This document shows, in pieces, positions 27,427-34,906 of a stretch of DNA of 64,000 nucleotides (positions within the stretch are counted from its first letter, which is position 1; each line of letters begins with the position of its first letter). The notes beneath the pieces are model-generated. The model had not been told where the DNA came from. It worked only from the letters and a program-made list of their open reading frames with translations, and made no database searches. Location: positions 8,184,001 through 8,248,000 of the forward strand of contig NZ_CP097289.1 of the NCBI RefSeq assembly GCF_023498005.1, in the 5' to 3' direction. The DNA is from Streptomyces durmitorensis (GTDB lineage Bacteria > Actinomycetota > Actinomycetes > Streptomycetales > Streptomycetaceae). The translations under genes and the position numbers were made by a program.

Positions 27427-28349
27427 CCGCCGACATCCACACCACGCCGCGCTCCACCGCATCCGCGCCGCTCACAAAGAAGCAGAGCGGCCGAGGCCGC
27501 CGCCCCGGCCGTTTCGGGATCCACATCTTCCTGATGGCGGTGACCCTGGGCTTCCTTGCGCCACTGCTCCTGGCGGTCTATGCCTCCTTGCGCCCGTACG
27601 AGGAAACGGCGAAGCACGGCTATTTCTCGTTCCCGAAGAGCCTGTCGTTCGACTACTACCGCCAGGCCTACAGCGATTCCGGCATGGGCAAGTACTTCAC
27701 CAACACCTTGCTCATCGCGGTCCCGGCGGTCCTCGTCACGCTCTTCCTCGCGTCGTTCGTGGCATTCGCCGTCTCCCGCCTGCGCATCCGCGGGGGAATG
27801 ATCCTGCTGATGTTCTTCACGGCGGGAAACCTGCTGCCGCCACAGGTGCTCGTAACCCCCCTCTACGTCCTCTTCCTGAAAATCCCCCTTCCCTGGTGGA
27901 TGTCCGACTCCCTCACCCTGTACGACTCGTACTGGGCGATCATCATCGTCAACATCGGCTTCCAGGTGGGCTTCTGCGTCTTCGTGCTCTCCAATTTCAT
28001 GCGGACGCTGCCGCAGGAAATCCTGGAGGCGGCGATCGTGGACGGCGCGGGGGTATGGACCCAGTTCTGGCGCATCACACTGCCGTTGTGCCGCCCCGCG
28101 CTGGCAGCGCTCGGCACACTGGAATTCACCTGGATCTACAACGACTTCCTCTGGGCCCTGATCTTCATCTCGAACCCCGACAAACTCCCGATCACGTCAT
28201 CCCTGAACAACCTGCGGGGCCAGTTCTTCACGGACTACAACCTCCTGGCGGCAGGCTCGGTCCTGGTGGCCCTGCCCACGGTCCTGGTCTTCCTGTTGCT
28301 GCAGCGGCACTTCATCGCGGGGTTGACGTTGGGGTCGAGCAAGGGGTGA
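27423..28349 (+). CDS. Sugar ABC transporter permease (MalG/UgpE-like)
   Basis: A 308-residue permease whose ATG overlaps the previous stop (ATGA). Six helices, EAA loop EAAIVDGAGVWTQFWRITLP, and N-terminal Lys/Arg-rich cytoplasmic tail. Heterodimer partner of the preceding permease. The operon ends at a hairpin 12 bases downstream. Confidence 0.93.
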   Translation: MTADIHTTPRSTASAPLTKKQSGRGRRPGRFGIHIFLMAVTLGFLAPLLLAVYASLRPYEETAKHGYFSFPKSLSFDYYRQAYSDSGMGKYFTNTLLIAVPAVLVTLFLASFVAFAVSRLRIRGGMILLMFFTAGNLLPPQVLVTPLYVLFLKIPLPWWMSDSLTLYDSYWAIIIVNIGFQVGFCVFVLSNFMRTLPQEILEAAIVDGAGVWTQFWRITLPLCRPALAALGTLEFTWIYNDFLWALIFISNPDKLPITSSLNNLRGQFFTDYNLLAAGSVLVALPTVLVFLLLQRHFIAGLTLGSSKG

Positions 28350-28360
28350 GCACCCGTGCC

Positions 28361-28378
28361 GCTCTGCCAGGGCAGAGC
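28361..28378. terminator. Hairpin terminator between the ABC operon and the sigma operon
   Basis: GCTCTGCC/GGCAGAGC, 8-bp perfect stem with an AG loop, between convergent stop codons. Confidence 0.65.
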
Positions 28379-28381
28379 CGG

Positions 28382-29056
28382 TTACAGGGTGGTGAGGTGG
28401 CGTAGTTCCTGGACCAGTGGGGGCTGGGGGAGGGGGACGTTGCCGAGGTCGGGGTGGTTGCTTTGGGTGATGTGGTTGCGGAGTTGATCGATGAGGGGCG
28501 GGTTGAGGAGGGGGGCGGTCGCACGGTCTCCGCAGAGATAGGTGGGTTCGAAGTGGTGGCGGATGAGTTGGCGCCCCCAGTGGTCGGCATCGTGGTACTC
28601 GCCGGTCTGCGCGTGCTCAAGGAAGAGGCAGTACTCGGCGATGGGGTGGCCGGCGCCGGCGGCGAAGCGCCACCAGAAGCGGGCGCCTTCGGTGTCGTCG
28701 GCCAGGTGGAGCAGGCAGGCGAAGACCAGGGCGCCGGTTTTGTCGGCGTACTGGGCAGTGATGAAGTCGCTCACGTGCCGGTCCACGTCGGGGCCGAAGA
28801 GAATGAGCAGGCTGACCGCGTTCAGGTCCCACCAGGCATTGTCGGCGTCGGGGGCACGGTCGGCACCGGGCTCCGTCCATACAGGCGTCCATGCGGGCAC
28901 GGAAGGGGCGGTGGCGCTGCGCTGGCGGGTCGCTTGGCGCTGGCGTAGCCGGGTTTCGGCGGCGGCGATGTCGTAGTTGTCGTAGCGGTCGTGGGTGCGG
29001 GCCTTGCCCAGAAGGTCGTCGATGGTGCGGCGGTGGTCGGGCTGTGTGGTGCTCAT
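28382..29056 (-). CDS. Hypothetical protein, third gene of a sigma-factor operon
   Basis: A 224-residue soluble protein I do not recognise. The N-terminal third is charged and Arg/Gln-rich (ETRLRQRQATRQRS); the middle is helical with repeated aromatic pairs (NAWWDLNAVSLLILFGPDVD, ALVFACLLHLADDTEGARFWW, GHPIAEYCLFLEHA) that resemble helical-repeat pairs; the C-terminus is Pro/Leu-rich. Its ATG overlaps the stop of the sigma factor (ATGA), so it is made together with it. It could be an anti-sigma factor or partner, but no anti-sigma motif (such as HXXXCXXC) is present. Confidence 0.82.
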   Translation of the reverse strand: MSTTQPDHRRTIDDLLGKARTHDRYDNYDIAAAETRLRQRQATRQRSATAPSVPAWTPVWTEPGADRAPDADNAWWDLNAVSLLILFGPDVDRHVSDFITAQYADKTGALVFACLLHLADDTEGARFWWRFAAGAGHPIAEYCLFLEHAQTGEYHDADHWGRQLIRHHFEPTYLCGDRATAPLLNPPLIDQLRNHITQSNHPDLGNVPLPQPPLVQELRHLTTL

Positions 29057-29664
29057 GGGGTGCTCTTCCCGTGGCTGATGGCCGGGCGGTGGAGATTCAA
29101 CAGTTGAGCGAGGCGGCGGCGCCCCTGGCTGAGCTGGGAGCGGACGGTGGCCCCGTCGTTGCCCATCAGTGCGGCGGCTCCTGCGGAGGTGTAGCCCATG
29201 CCGTAGTAGAGGAGAATCGCGTCCCGTTGACGCTCGCTGAGACGGGCCACGGCACCGTACAGCGCGATCGTGTCGGTCAGAGCATCAAAGGGGTCCTCGG
29301 CGCTGCCGATGTTCAGGGCGGCTTCGAAGGCGGCGGTGTCCATCGGTTCGGGTCGGCGTCGGCGCTTGCGTCGCATGTCGATGATGCGGCGCTTCAGGAT
29401 TGTCCAGGCGTAGCCCTTGAGGTTCTCCATCTCCAGCATGTGCAGCCAGCGGTCCATGACCTGGTCGAAGGTCAGGTCGACAGCTTCTTCGGCGTCGGCG
29501 TCGGAGCTGAGCTGGAGGTACGCATAGCGCATGTAGTCCTGGCGGTGCTGCTGGTGAAAGGCCCAGTAGGCCATCTGTGCGGCGGGGTCCCACTGGTCGA
29601 TGGGGACCGCGCGCGGCACGCCGACTGCTCCGCCGGTCTCATCGGGCCCACTGTCGGTGTTCAT
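29053..29664 (-). CDS. RNA polymerase sigma-70-like factor (ECF-type)
   Basis: A 203-residue sigma factor with region 2 (YMRYAYLQLSSDADAEEAVD, then GYAWTILKRRIIDMRRKRRR binding the -10 side) and region 4 (VARLSERQRDAILLYYGMGY plus the HTH GNDGATVRSQLSQGRRRLAQ). Region 3 is absent, as in ECF factors. ATG at 29664 overlaps the stop of a small upstream ORF and its own stop overlaps the next ATG, giving a three-gene coupled unit. Target promoters and signal are unknown. Confidence 0.88.
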   Translation of the reverse strand: MNTDSGPDETGGAVGVPRAVPIDQWDPAAQMAYWAFHQQHRQDYMRYAYLQLSSDADAEEAVDLTFDQVMDRWLHMLEMENLKGYAWTILKRRIIDMRRKRRRRPEPMDTAAFEAALNIGSAEDPFDALTDTIALYGAVARLSERQRDAILLYYGMGYTSAGAAALMGNDGATVRSQLSQGRRRLAQLLNLHRPAISHGKSTP

Positions 29665-29849
29665 GGCGTGTCCTGCGGTATGTCGCTGGAGCGCACCGGT
29701 GGGCTGTTGCGGGTGGAACTGGTCAAGTTGGTGATGCCGACGCGGACGCCGGCGGTCAGGATCCGGCGGCTGCCTCGGATGACATCCGGGCCGAACACCC
29801 TTATGACGAGCGCGATCTGTACGAGCCACGCTGCAGCACTCTGCTGCAC
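29661..29849 (-). CDS. Small ORF (62 aa) translationally coupled to the sigma factor
   Basis: GTG start with GGGGAGG five bases upstream and a TGA that overlaps the sigma-factor ATG (ATGA). The product begins QQSAAAWLVQIALVIRVFG, a hydrophobic amphipathic stretch, then a basic and Ser/Thr/Pro-rich tail. The strong ribosome site and overlap argue it is translated; it may serve as a coupling leader or as a small membrane-associated partner of the sigma factor. No family is recognised. Confidence 0.6.
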   Translation of the reverse strand: MQQSAAAWLVQIALVIRVFGPDVIRGSRRILTAGVRVGITNLTSSTRNSPPVRSSDIPQDTP

Positions 29850-30379
29850 GGGGTCCTCCCCTGTACCTGTTGCAGTTGGGTGTCGCGATTCCCCGCTCGC
29901 AGCACCGAAGACACCATGCGCGCCTCTATCTGTATGGCGGCGTAGCGGCCCCGAACGTGCAGACGAAATGCAGAGAATATTACGTTCAGTAAAGGCCAAG
30001 TCACGTCACGTTCGATCGAGTTGCGACATCCAGGCTGTACTTCGCGGTCTCCGTGCCGCTCGTCTTCACGTATTCACGTACGCGACGGTGTCGGAGGGGG
30101 AGAGGGTGCGGAGCTGGGAGCTACTGCTCGACGTCGCGGTAGCTGGCACGGCCAGGAGGGCCGGACCTGACAGATGAATGAAGGAAATGCCCTCGCGCCG
30201 CACATGCTCAAATCAGCCGACCGGAGGGCGCGTTCGCACGCCACACCGGTGTGCTCCGTGCACCGTGACGCCGCGGCATACGGTCCGGTGACGGCTCCTC
30301 ATTAGGGTCGGCCGGGCCCGGTGACCGCGAGCGACCCGCTCGGACGCGGCTCCGGAAGTGTCTGGGGGAGGGCAGACCT
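29850..30379. other. 530-base gap between the divergent sigma operon and protease island
   Basis: I see no credible protein-coding gene here. The left part is less GC-rich and contains the candidate sigma-operon promoter. The right part holds a perfect palindrome CACACCGGTGTG (30242-30253) about 130 bases before the GTG of the next gene, a possible operator, and ends with the ribosome site GGGGGAGGG (30364-30372). Confidence 0.6.
29977..30004 (-). promoter_or_regulatory. Candidate promoter of the sigma-factor operon
   Basis: On the minus strand GTGACT (30004-29999) and TAATAT (29982-29977) are separated by 16 bases, in the most AT-rich stretch of the gap, about 130 bases before the small ORF's GTG. 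Confidence 0.4.
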
Positions 30380-30670
30380 GTGGCCGATGCCGATGCCGGT
30401 GCCGAAGCCGAAGTCATCGTCCAACTCCGTGCGTTGGCGCGTCCCGCGAAGGCCGGGACTGCGGACGTCCTTGACGTCCGGCGCCTGCTGGAGCGGCGCT
30501 TCGGCGTCACGGCGGAGCCGTTGCACCCCGGTGTCGGCGACCCCGCCCTCATCGGATGGCAACGGGTCGCCGTCCCCGCCGGCGTGGATGCCGAGGCCGT
30601 CGCCACGGCTCTGCGCGACCACCCGGCAGTCGAGGCCGCCTATGTGAAACCACCGGCGGACCTTCCGTAA
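30380..30670 (+). CDS. Small protein resembling the pro-domain of the adjacent protease
   Basis: A 96-residue soluble protein. Its second half (FGVTAEPLHPGV, then VDAEAVATALRDHPAVEAAYVKPPA) lines up with the N-terminal pro-region of the next gene's product (VTIRPLFGA, then DQLDELAERLRASDAVEGAYVKPAA). The pattern, a strand, a helix, and a final strand ending in AYVKP, is that of subtilisin propeptide/inhibitor I9-like folds. A free-standing copy could be a chaperone or inhibitor of the protease. GTG start with GGGAGGG; 19 bases before the protease start. Confidence 0.75.
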   Translation: MADADAGAEAEVIVQLRALARPAKAGTADVLDVRRLLERRFGVTAEPLHPGVGDPALIGWQRVAVPAGVDAEAVATALRDHPAVEAAYVKPPADLP

Positions 30671-30689
30671 CGTGGTGAAGGAGTCAGCT

Positions 30690-32513
30690 GTGCCACAGCG
30701 ATCAGGTGCGGGGAACAGCCGGGGGGACAACCGCCCGGCTCCAGGATTCGAACCACCCTTCGGACGCCCTGAGTTGGTGTGCGTCACGCGCGCCGACGCC
30801 GGGGTACGCATCACCCCGACCGGCGCGACCGCCGCGTCGGACATCTCCGTCAGCGCTCTCGACGCCGTGGCGGCCCAGGAGGACGTCACCATCAGGCCGC
30901 TCTTCGGCGCCGACCAGGAGAGGCTGCGGGCCCAGGCGGAGACGGCCGCGGTGGGCGCCGGAGCCGACGACGCCACGATGGAGATCCTCGACAGGATGGC
31001 GCTCTTCTTCCACGTCGACGCGCCGGCCGACCAGTTGGACGAGCTGGCCGAGCGGCTCCGCGCGTCGGACGCCGTGGAGGGCGCCTACGTCAAGCCCGCT
31101 GCCGCCCTCGCCGTCCCCGAGGTCGTACCGAAGAAGAAGGAGAGCAAGGAGAGCGAGGAGAGCAAGGAGAGCGAGGAGGCCGAGCTCTCACCGCTCAACC
31201 TCATGCAGCCCTCGGGCGCCGACGCGCCGCCCGTGACCCCGGACTTCACCGTCCGACAGGGCTATCTCGACGCGGCTCCGGGTGGCGTCGACGCCCGCTA
31301 CGCGTGGACACAGCCGGGCGGGCGCGGTGCCGGCGTGCGGGTGATCGACTGCGAGTGGGGCTGGCGCTTCACGCATGAGGACCTGCGGCTGAACCAGGGC
31401 GGCATCGTCTCCGGCACCGGGAGCACGGACACCAACCACGGCACCGCCGTGCTCGGCGAAATCGGCGGCGACGTCAACGCGTTCGGGATCACCGGGATCG
31501 CGCCGGACGCGGTCACCAGTGCCTCCGCCTTCTCGATCCCCACGGCCACGGCGATCCGGAACGCCGCCGACCGTCTGGGCCCCGGCGACATCATCCTGCT
31601 GGAGATCCACCGCGCGGGGCCGCACGCGACCGGCGTAGGTCAGGTGGGGTACATCGCCGTCGAGTGGTGGCCGGACGACTATCTGGCCATCCGCTACGCC
31701 GTCAACAAGGGCATCACCGTCGTCGAGGCCGCGGGCAACGGCGCGGAGGACCTGGACCACGCCGACTACGACACCCCGAGGGCGGGCTTCCCCTCCTGGT
31801 GGCGCAACCCCTTCCGGCGCACCGCGCTGGACGCCGGCGCCGTGATCGTCGGTGCCGGGGCGCCGCCGCCCGGCACCCACGGCCGCCAGCACGGCCCTGA
31901 CCGGTCCCGCCTCGACTTCTCCAACTACGGCGCCTGCGTGGACGCGCAGGGCTGGGGACGCGAGGTGACCACCACCGGATACGGCGACCTCCAGGCGGGC
32001 ACCAATCCGGACTTCTGGTACACGGACCAGTTCAGCGGCACGTCCAGCGCCTCGCCGATCGTCGTGGGTGCGCTGGCGAGCACTCAGGGCGTCCTGCGCG
32101 CCGGCGGCCGCATCCCGCTGTCACCCTCGCGGGCCCGGCAGCTGCTGCGCGCCACCGGCTCACCGCAGCAGGACGCGCCCGGCCGCCCGGCGACCCAGCG
32201 CATCGGCAGGCGGCCCGACCTGCGGCAGCTCATCCCGGCGGCCCTCCAGACGAACAGCTGGGTCGGCGTCCAGTTCCGCGGCACCCTCGCGGGGAACCGC
32301 ACCGGCCGCTGGTTCACCTTCAACTGGCCCGCCCACTGGCACGTGGTGTGGACGGTCGTCCCGACCAGTCCGCGCACGGGCGCCCCGCAGATCGGCTGGA
32401 AGGTCCGGGTCGAGCGGGCCAACGACACGTACGCGACGTACTGGATCGACGTGACGAACCTCGTGGCCGACTCGGTCGACTTCGAGGCCCGGTTCGCGGT
32501 TCTCGGATGGTGA
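30690..32513 (+). CDS. Subtilisin-like S8 serine peptidase with I9-like pro-domain and C-terminal beta domain
   Basis: A 607-residue protein. Order: pro-region (about 1-150) ending GAYVKPAAAL; a Lys/Glu/Ser linker (KKKESKESEESKESEE); S8 catalytic domain with Asp220 (GVRVIDCEWG), His250 (TNHGTAVLGEIGG), oxyanion Asn350 (EAAGNGAED) and Ser452 (FSGTSSASPIVVGAL); C-terminal domain of about 85 residues (GRWFTFNWPAHWHVVW). No signal peptide or transmembrane helix is visible, unusual for this class, so it may act inside the cell or leave by a non-classical route. The GTG at 30690 is chosen because AAGGAG sits 6 bases upstream; GTG at 30672 is an alternative. Confidence 0.9.
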   Translation: MPQRSGAGNSRGDNRPAPGFEPPFGRPELVCVTRADAGVRITPTGATAASDISVSALDAVAAQEDVTIRPLFGADQERLRAQAETAAVGAGADDATMEILDRMALFFHVDAPADQLDELAERLRASDAVEGAYVKPAAALAVPEVVPKKKESKESEESKESEEAELSPLNLMQPSGADAPPVTPDFTVRQGYLDAAPGGVDARYAWTQPGGRGAGVRVIDCEWGWRFTHEDLRLNQGGIVSGTGSTDTNHGTAVLGEIGGDVNAFGITGIAPDAVTSASAFSIPTATAIRNAADRLGPGDIILLEIHRAGPHATGVGQVGYIAVEWWPDDYLAIRYAVNKGITVVEAAGNGAEDLDHADYDTPRAGFPSWWRNPFRRTALDAGAVIVGAGAPPPGTHGRQHGPDRSRLDFSNYGACVDAQGWGREVTTTGYGDLQAGTNPDFWYTDQFSGTSSASPIVVGALASTQGVLRAGGRIPLSPSRARQLLRATGSPQQDAPGRPATQRIGRRPDLRQLIPAALQTNSWVGVQFRGTLAGNRTGRWFTFNWPAHWHVVWTVVPTSPRTGAPQIGWKVRVERANDTYATYWIDVTNLVADSVDFEARFAVLGW

Positions 32514-32526
32514 GAGGAAAACGACG

Positions 32527-32781
32527 ATGCGCGTAGGCACACAGTTCACCGGAACACTCAACCCCGGGCAGACCGGGCGCTGGTTCACCTTCAACTGGCC
32601 GCAGGGCTGGCACGTCATCTGGTACTTCATGCCGACGACACCGCAGACGGGCAGCCCGCAGATCGAGTGGGAGACCGAGGTCGAACGGGCCACGGCCACG
32701 ACGGTCACGTACTGGCTGACGGTGAAGAACATCGGCAGCACCCAGATGAACTTCGAAGGCCGGTACGCGGTTCTCAACTAG
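32527..32781 (+). CDS. Stand-alone copy of the protease C-terminal domain
   Basis: An 84-residue protein with no other domain. By eye about 45 of 80 positions match the protease's last domain, including TGRWFTFNWP, WHV-W, the TG-PQI-W core and the final R-AVL. All-beta character with many Trp/Phe/Tyr suggests a compact beta-sandwich that binds a ligand or another copy of itself. Starts 13 bases after the protease stop, in the same transcript. Probably a tandem partial duplication kept under selection. Confidence 0.85.
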   Translation: MRVGTQFTGTLNPGQTGRWFTFNWPQGWHVIWYFMPTTPQTGSPQIEWETEVERATATTVTYWLTVKNIGSTQMNFEGRYAVLN

Positions 32782-32794
32782 GCGGGGGAAGCCC

Positions 32795-33124
32795 ATGAAG
32801 GTGCATGTCACGATCTCGGAGGACGCGGGCGCGGCCCCGGCAGCCGCGTCGGAGCGGCAGCTCTCCGTGGCGCGGGAGACCGCCGCCGCGGGCGCCGTGG
32901 ACGCCGGGCCCGCCTCGGCGGCGGGGGCCGAGCAGGGCCCGGCAGGGTCCGTGACGGACGGCGGCGAGTCCCCGGGCTGGCTCGCCGAACTCGTCCGGCT
33001 CGCCGACGCCGGAGAGGTGGCCCGCCCCGGTGAGGAGCCGCAGGAGACCCGAGGGTCCACGGCGCGAGGGCCCTCGGAGGGACCGGTCATGGAGGCAGGG
33101 AGCGCGGGGCCGGCTCCGGGCTGA
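32795..33124 (+). CDS. Hypothetical Ala/Gly/Glu-rich protein, last gene of protease island
   Basis: A 109-residue low-complexity acidic protein, MKVHVTISEDAG at the start, Ala/Gly/Pro-rich middle, and one helix SPGWLAELVRLADAGEVARP. GGGGGAAG precedes the ATG, 13 bases after the previous stop, so it belongs to the same operon. Likely disordered; it could be a substrate, tail or adaptor of the protease. The 250 bases after it show no gene. Confidence 0.65.
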   Translation: MKVHVTISEDAGAAPAAASERQLSVARETAAAGAVDAGPASAAGAEQGPAGSVTDGGESPGWLAELVRLADAGEVARPGEEPQETRGSTARGPSEGPVMEAGSAGPAPG

Positions 33125-33375
33125 GCGGTCATCGCCGGTCCGCGTCGAGGGGTCGTGCGGGCGGTACCGGAGGGTGACGAGCGGGGGCCGTCGCGGATCA
33201 CGCGGCGGCCCTGGCGTCCGTAACGACAACGAGCGCCATGCGAACGGCACCGCGAGCGCGCGGCCGTCCGCATGATGCACTCCGTGTCACGGGCCGTCAT
33301 GTCCCGCACCGAACAGCGGGATTGAGATCGTCGGACGGTGCACACCGACCATCTCCAGCAGACGGAGCGCTCCGC

Positions 33376-33552
33376 ATGAAAGCCCCGAAGTACGCGCGTG
33401 ACATTCCCGGCCTGTGCTGGGACGAGAGGCCCGGTGATGTCCTTCACTGCACCCTTGGGCAGGATCACGCAGGCGACCACTTCCACGCGTACACCAGAAC
33501 CAGGTGGCCCAACCGTGCACGCGCCGCCCGGGCCGCGACGGAGCGCAGGTGA
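33376..33552 (+). CDS. Small Cys/His protein (58 aa)
   Basis: Short protein with CWDERPGDVLHCTLGQDHAGDHFH, i.e. C-x10-C-x6-H-x3-H spacing that recalls the small streptomycete proteins with a C..C..GHxGxH metal-binding-like motif. Role unknown. The ATG at 33376 has GGAGCG upstream. It ends 8 bases before the convergent MFS gene. Confidence 0.55.
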   Translation: MKAPKYARDIPGLCWDERPGDVLHCTLGQDHAGDHFHAYTRTRWPNRARAARAATERR

Positions 33553-33559
33553 GGGCATG

Positions 33560-34807
33560 TCAGGAGGGTGGGGCGACCCGGGTGACCGGCGCGACCTGGT
33601 CCTTCTCGGTGGCGACGGCGCCGGCGGAGACGAGCGTGGCAGCGGCGAGGCTGCCCCAGAGCGCGGCCGGGCCATGGGGTGCGAGCGCGGTGATGGCCAT
33701 GGGGGAGACGGCCAGGCCGAAGCCCGTGGAGAGCTGGAAGCGGGCGAGTGCGCGTCCGAGGACATGGGCAGGTGCGAGGGCGGCGACGAGCGCGGTGGCG
33801 CTTCCGGCGTAGACGATCTCACCGATGGTGCAGACGACGGACACCGCGGCGACGGCGGGGGCGCCCCAGCCGTGTCCCAGTGAGGTGGCCGCGAGGAAGC
33901 CGAGGTAGGACGCGGTGAGCACCACGCCGGAGAGAGCCAGCACGGTCCGCCGGGAGAAGCGGGCCATCAGGACGGTGACCGGCACCTGGAGGGTGACCAC
34001 CAGCACGGTGTTCGCCACGAAGATGGCCGCCGACCACATCGGGGACGCGTGCAACTGTGTCACCAGGATGAGGGGGAGCGCGATTTCGGGGACGTTGAGG
34101 CAGAAGACGTAGATCACGTTGGCGGACAGGAGCGCGCGCATCCGGGGTGCGGGACCGGTCTCCCCGTCCAAGTCCTCGGCCCGGGTGGCGGCCGGATGCG
34201 CGTGCAGGTGGACCGACCATGCCAAGGCCGCCGCCGTGAGGTACGCGAGCCCGGTGACGACTGCCAATGCCTGCAACGCGGTGGTGCCGCCCGCCAGGCA
34301 GGCGGTGGCGATGAGCGCGCCCACGCCCATGCCGGCGTTGCGCAGGGCGCGGCCTGCCGCGAGAGCGGTGTCGCGTTCCCGGCCGTGGGCCACCGTGGCG
34401 ACGAGAGCCGCGTGGGCGGCCGGCCACGCCTGGTTGCCGACGCCGAGGAGGAGCGCCGCCGTCGCGAACAGCCAGACGTGTCCCGCCGGGGTGGCGAGCA
34501 GCAGCGCCACGCCCGCCACCCGCACCAGCATCGACGCCGCCACGACCGTGCTGCGCGCACCTCGGTCCAGCCACCGGCCCACCGCGGGCATGCACACGAG
34601 TCCCGTGACGACGCCGACCGTCATGGCGATGCCGGTGGCCGGTGCGGACAGCCTCAGCACCGCCACTCCGTAGAGCAGCAGAAAGGGCCGCAGCAGGCCG
34701 GTGCCGAGTGCGTCCACGGCCAGGGCGACGGCATAGCGCGGGCCTCCGGAGGCACGGACGAGAGTGCGGGGGCGGATCTTGGTGGCGGTTGGCATTGGCG
34801 TTGGCAT
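33560..34807 (-). CDS. MFS transporter
   Basis: A major facilitator of about 415 residues with 12 helices; typical elements are VGRWLDRGAR in the 2-3 loop, GRERDTALAAGRALRNAGMGVGALI in helices 4-5, and a central charged loop. The ATG at 34807 is used; an in-frame GTG at 34843 is an alternative without a better ribosome site. Divergent from a DUF5937/ArsR regulator with a 17-bp palindrome between them, a common efflux-pump arrangement. Substrate unknown. Confidence 0.88.
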   Translation of the reverse strand: MPTPMPTATKIRPRTLVRASGGPRYAVALAVDALGTGLLRPFLLLYGVAVLRLSAPATGIAMTVGVVTGLVCMPAVGRWLDRGARSTVVAASMLVRVAGVALLLATPAGHVWLFATAALLLGVGNQAWPAAHAALVATVAHGRERDTALAAGRALRNAGMGVGALIATACLAGGTTALQALAVVTGLAYLTAAALAWSVHLHAHPAATRAEDLDGETGPAPRMRALLSANVIYVFCLNVPEIALPLILVTQLHASPMWSAAIFVANTVLVVTLQVPVTVLMARFSRRTVLALSGVVLTASYLGFLAATSLGHGWGAPAVAAVSVVCTIGEIVYAGSATALVAALAPAHVLGRALARFQLSTGFGLAVSPMAITALAPHGPAALWGSLAAATLVSAGAVATEKDQVAPVTRVAPPS

Positions 34808-34848
34808 GGCGACAACGGTGCGTTCGGCCGCCGGTCCGGCCACGTCGG

Positions 34849-34865
34849 TTGACGGACTCCGTCAA
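34849..34865. promoter_or_regulatory. ArsR-type operator between MFS and regulator genes
   Basis: TTGACGGACTCCGTCAA, a perfect 8-1-8 inverted repeat, 42 bp before each start region. A likely autoregulatory site that also controls the transporter. Confidence 0.65.
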
Positions 34866-34906
34866 TCGACGCCTTCGCGGGCCGTCCCGTCAGCGATGAT
34901 GCGGGG

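Noticed and set aside
29665..29829. N-terminal extension of the sigma factor to 29829
   Set aside because: The extension is basic low-complexity sequence and overlaps the small coupled ORF; the ATG at 29664 begins a normal ECF-length protein.
33125..33375. Possible small gene between the protease island and the Cys/His ORF
   Set aside because: Frames are short, without ribosome sites and without codon bias; treated as non-coding.
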